Of a DNA stretch of 7,274 bases, positions 6,334 to 7,274 are shown in pieces. This stretch comes from Rickettsiaceae bacterium (GTDB taxonomy: Bacteria > Pseudomonadota > Alphaproteobacteria > Rickettsiales > Rickettsiaceae): the NCBI GenBank assembly GCA_021741285.1, contig JAIOYD010000071.1:1-7274 (forward strand), given 5' to 3'. Within the stretch, counting starts at the first letter, position 1; every line of letters begins with the position of its first letter. The notes beneath the pieces were generated by a model. The model made no database searches and had not been told where the DNA came from. It worked only from the letters and a program-made list of their open reading frames with translations. Made by a program: the position numbers and the translations under genes.

Positions 6334-6801
6334 GTGAAAACCTATTCAGCAAAACCATCAGACATCGAAAAAAAATGGTGGGTTATTGATGCTAAAGATC
6401 TTGTACTTGGGCGCTTAGCCAGTCAAACTGCCGTATTGCTACGCGGGAAACACAAACCTACTTTTACTCCCCACATGGATTGTGGTGATTATGTGATAAT
6501 TGTTAATGCAAAATACGTATATCTTTCAGGGAAAAAATCTGATCCAAAAAACGGTAAATTCTATTATCGTCATACGGGCTTTCCAGGTGGTATAAAAGAA
6601 ACTACGGCTGGAAAAATTCTTGGTGGAAAATACCCCGAACGAGTGGTAAAGATGGCTATCAAACGGATGATCAGTAGAAACAAAATGGGTGATGTACAAT
6701 TAAGCAACCTCCATGTATACGCTGAGGCTAACCATCCACATGCAGCTCAAAAGCCAGAAGCTTTTGACCTCGTTAGTAAAAATTCTAAAAATACGAAGTA
6801 A
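6334..6801 (+). CDS. rplM: Large ribosomal subunit protein L13 (uL13)
   Basis: L13 is an early-assembling protein of the 50S subunit that binds 23S rRNA. The 155 residues open with [20 protein letters not shown], the typical alphaproteobacterial beginning, which fixes the GTG start at 6334. Conserved parts are LGRLAS (25-30), [18 protein letters not shown] (37-54), RHTGFPGG (79-86), NLHVYA (125-130) and HPHAAQKP (134-141). The segment that is often GMLP-x-GPLG in other bacteria reads RMISRNKMG (111-119), a local divergence. The Shine-Dalgarno is weak (GAAGAC about ten bases before GTG). It is followed after five bases by rpsI, the universal L13-S9 pairing. Confidence 0.97.
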   Translation: MKTYSAKPSDIEKKWWVIDAKDLVLGRLASQTAVLLRGKHKPTFTPHMDCGDYVIIVNAKYVYLSGKKSDPKNGKFYYRHTGFPGGIKETTAGKILGGKYPERVVKMAIKRMISRNKMGDVQLSNLHVYAEANHPHAAQKPEAFDLVSKNSKNTK

Positions 6802-6806
6802 TTGTA

Positions 6807-7274
6807 ATGGAAGTACCAACACTAGAAATTAAAAAGAGTTCTGTCGTAACCAAAGTTGCCGCACCTCAAGTTGCTCAATGTAAGTCCAAAAAAGCTACAG
6901 CTGACGGCGGTGGTTATGGGACAGGCAGAAGAAAAAACGCAGTGGCAAGAGTTTGGGTTAGACCTGGGAAAGGTAGAATTATAGTAAATAATAAAGATTT
7001 TTCTGTATATTTCCCACGCGAAACATATAGAACATCAATTATGCAACCTTTTGTAGACACAAATACCACCGGACAATTTGATGTTATGTGCACTACTAAA
7101 GGTGGCGGAACTACAGGCCAAGCGGGCGCAATAATTCATGGTATAGCCAGAGCGCTTGATTGTATCTCTGACGATTTTCATCCAATCTTACGCAAAGGCG
7201 GTTTCTTGACAAGAGACGCAAGGGTTGTTGAACGTAAGAAATATGGTAAACGTAAGGCACGTAAGAGCACTCAG
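6807..7274 (+). CDS. rpsI: Small ribosomal subunit protein S9 (uS9), 3' end cut by window
   Basis: S9 is a 30S head protein whose C-terminal tail reaches the P-site tRNA. The 156 codons visible run to the last base without a stop; the family tail (usually FSKR or similar after RKxRKSxQ) implies only about four codons are missing. The core begins at YGTGRRKNAVARVWVRPGKG (37-56) and includes the signature GGGTTGQAGAIIHGIARAL (99-117) and FLTRDARVVERKKYG (133-147). About 36 residues precede the core, an N-terminal extension common in alphaproteobacterial S9. The ATG is five bases after the rplM stop with no strong Shine-Dalgarno of its own (GAAG ten bases upstream), suggesting coupled translation. 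Confidence 0.97.
   Translation, partial: MEVPTLEIKKSSVVTKVAAPQVAQCKSKKATADGGGYGTGRRKNAVARVWVRPGKGRIIVNNKDFSVYFPRETYRTSIMQPFVDTNTTGQFDVMCTTKGGGTTGQAGAIIHGIARALDCISDDFHPILRKGGFLTRDARVVERKKYGKRKARKSTQ

Noticed and set aside
6807..6914. Long N-terminal extension of S9 as a fusion or wrong start
   Set aside because: Extensions of about this size precede the S9 core in alphaproteobacteria, and the ATG sits five bases after the rplM stop, so it is the expected start.

Overview
The window is an AT-rich stretch of bacterial chromosome made of conserved housekeeping genes plus the end of one insertion sequence. Protein character points to an alphaproteobacterium, most likely a Rickettsiales- or Holosporales-like intracellular symbiont. 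The evidence is the ribosomal protein pair L13/S9 with an extended S9 N-terminus, an AmgK/MurU-type peptidoglycan-recycling pair, low GC and an IS copy that has broken a gene. No rRNA, tRNA or other taxonomic marker is present, so this placement is inference.

Layout: positions 1-132 are the right end of an IS5-like element (plus strand). It interrupts a MurU-type nucleotidyltransferase gene whose 5' part lies at 133-377 (minus). Continuing rightwards on the minus strand are amgK-like kinase (385-1368), clpX (1384-2658), clpP (2721-3332) and a small glutaredoxin (3371-3625). Read in the direction of transcription the order is glutaredoxin, clpP, clpX, amgK, murU fragment, with gaps of 38, 62, 15 and 7 bases, which looks like one operon. 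A 300-base intergenic region (3626-3925) separates it from the divergent clpA (3926-6250, plus). Then come a short spacer with a strong promoter, rplM (6334-6801) and rpsI (6807 to the window end, missing only its last few codons).

Functionally, ClpP is the peptidase that both ClpX and ClpA feed, so both unfoldases and their shared protease lie in one divergent cluster. The usual clpA partner clpS is not in the window. AmgK and MurU normally act in sequence to turn recycled N-acetylmuramate into UDP-MurNAc. Here AmgK is intact while MurU has been cut at about residue 82 by the IS, so the salvage route appears broken at its second step. L13 and S9 form the usual ribosomal operon.

I see no new defence, secretion or mobile system. 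The points most worth checking are the IS-disrupted murU, the glutaredoxin gene (no ATG/GTG start, with a same-frame membrane-anchor-like peptide upstream behind two stop codons), and the compact clpA/clpP/clpX arrangement.
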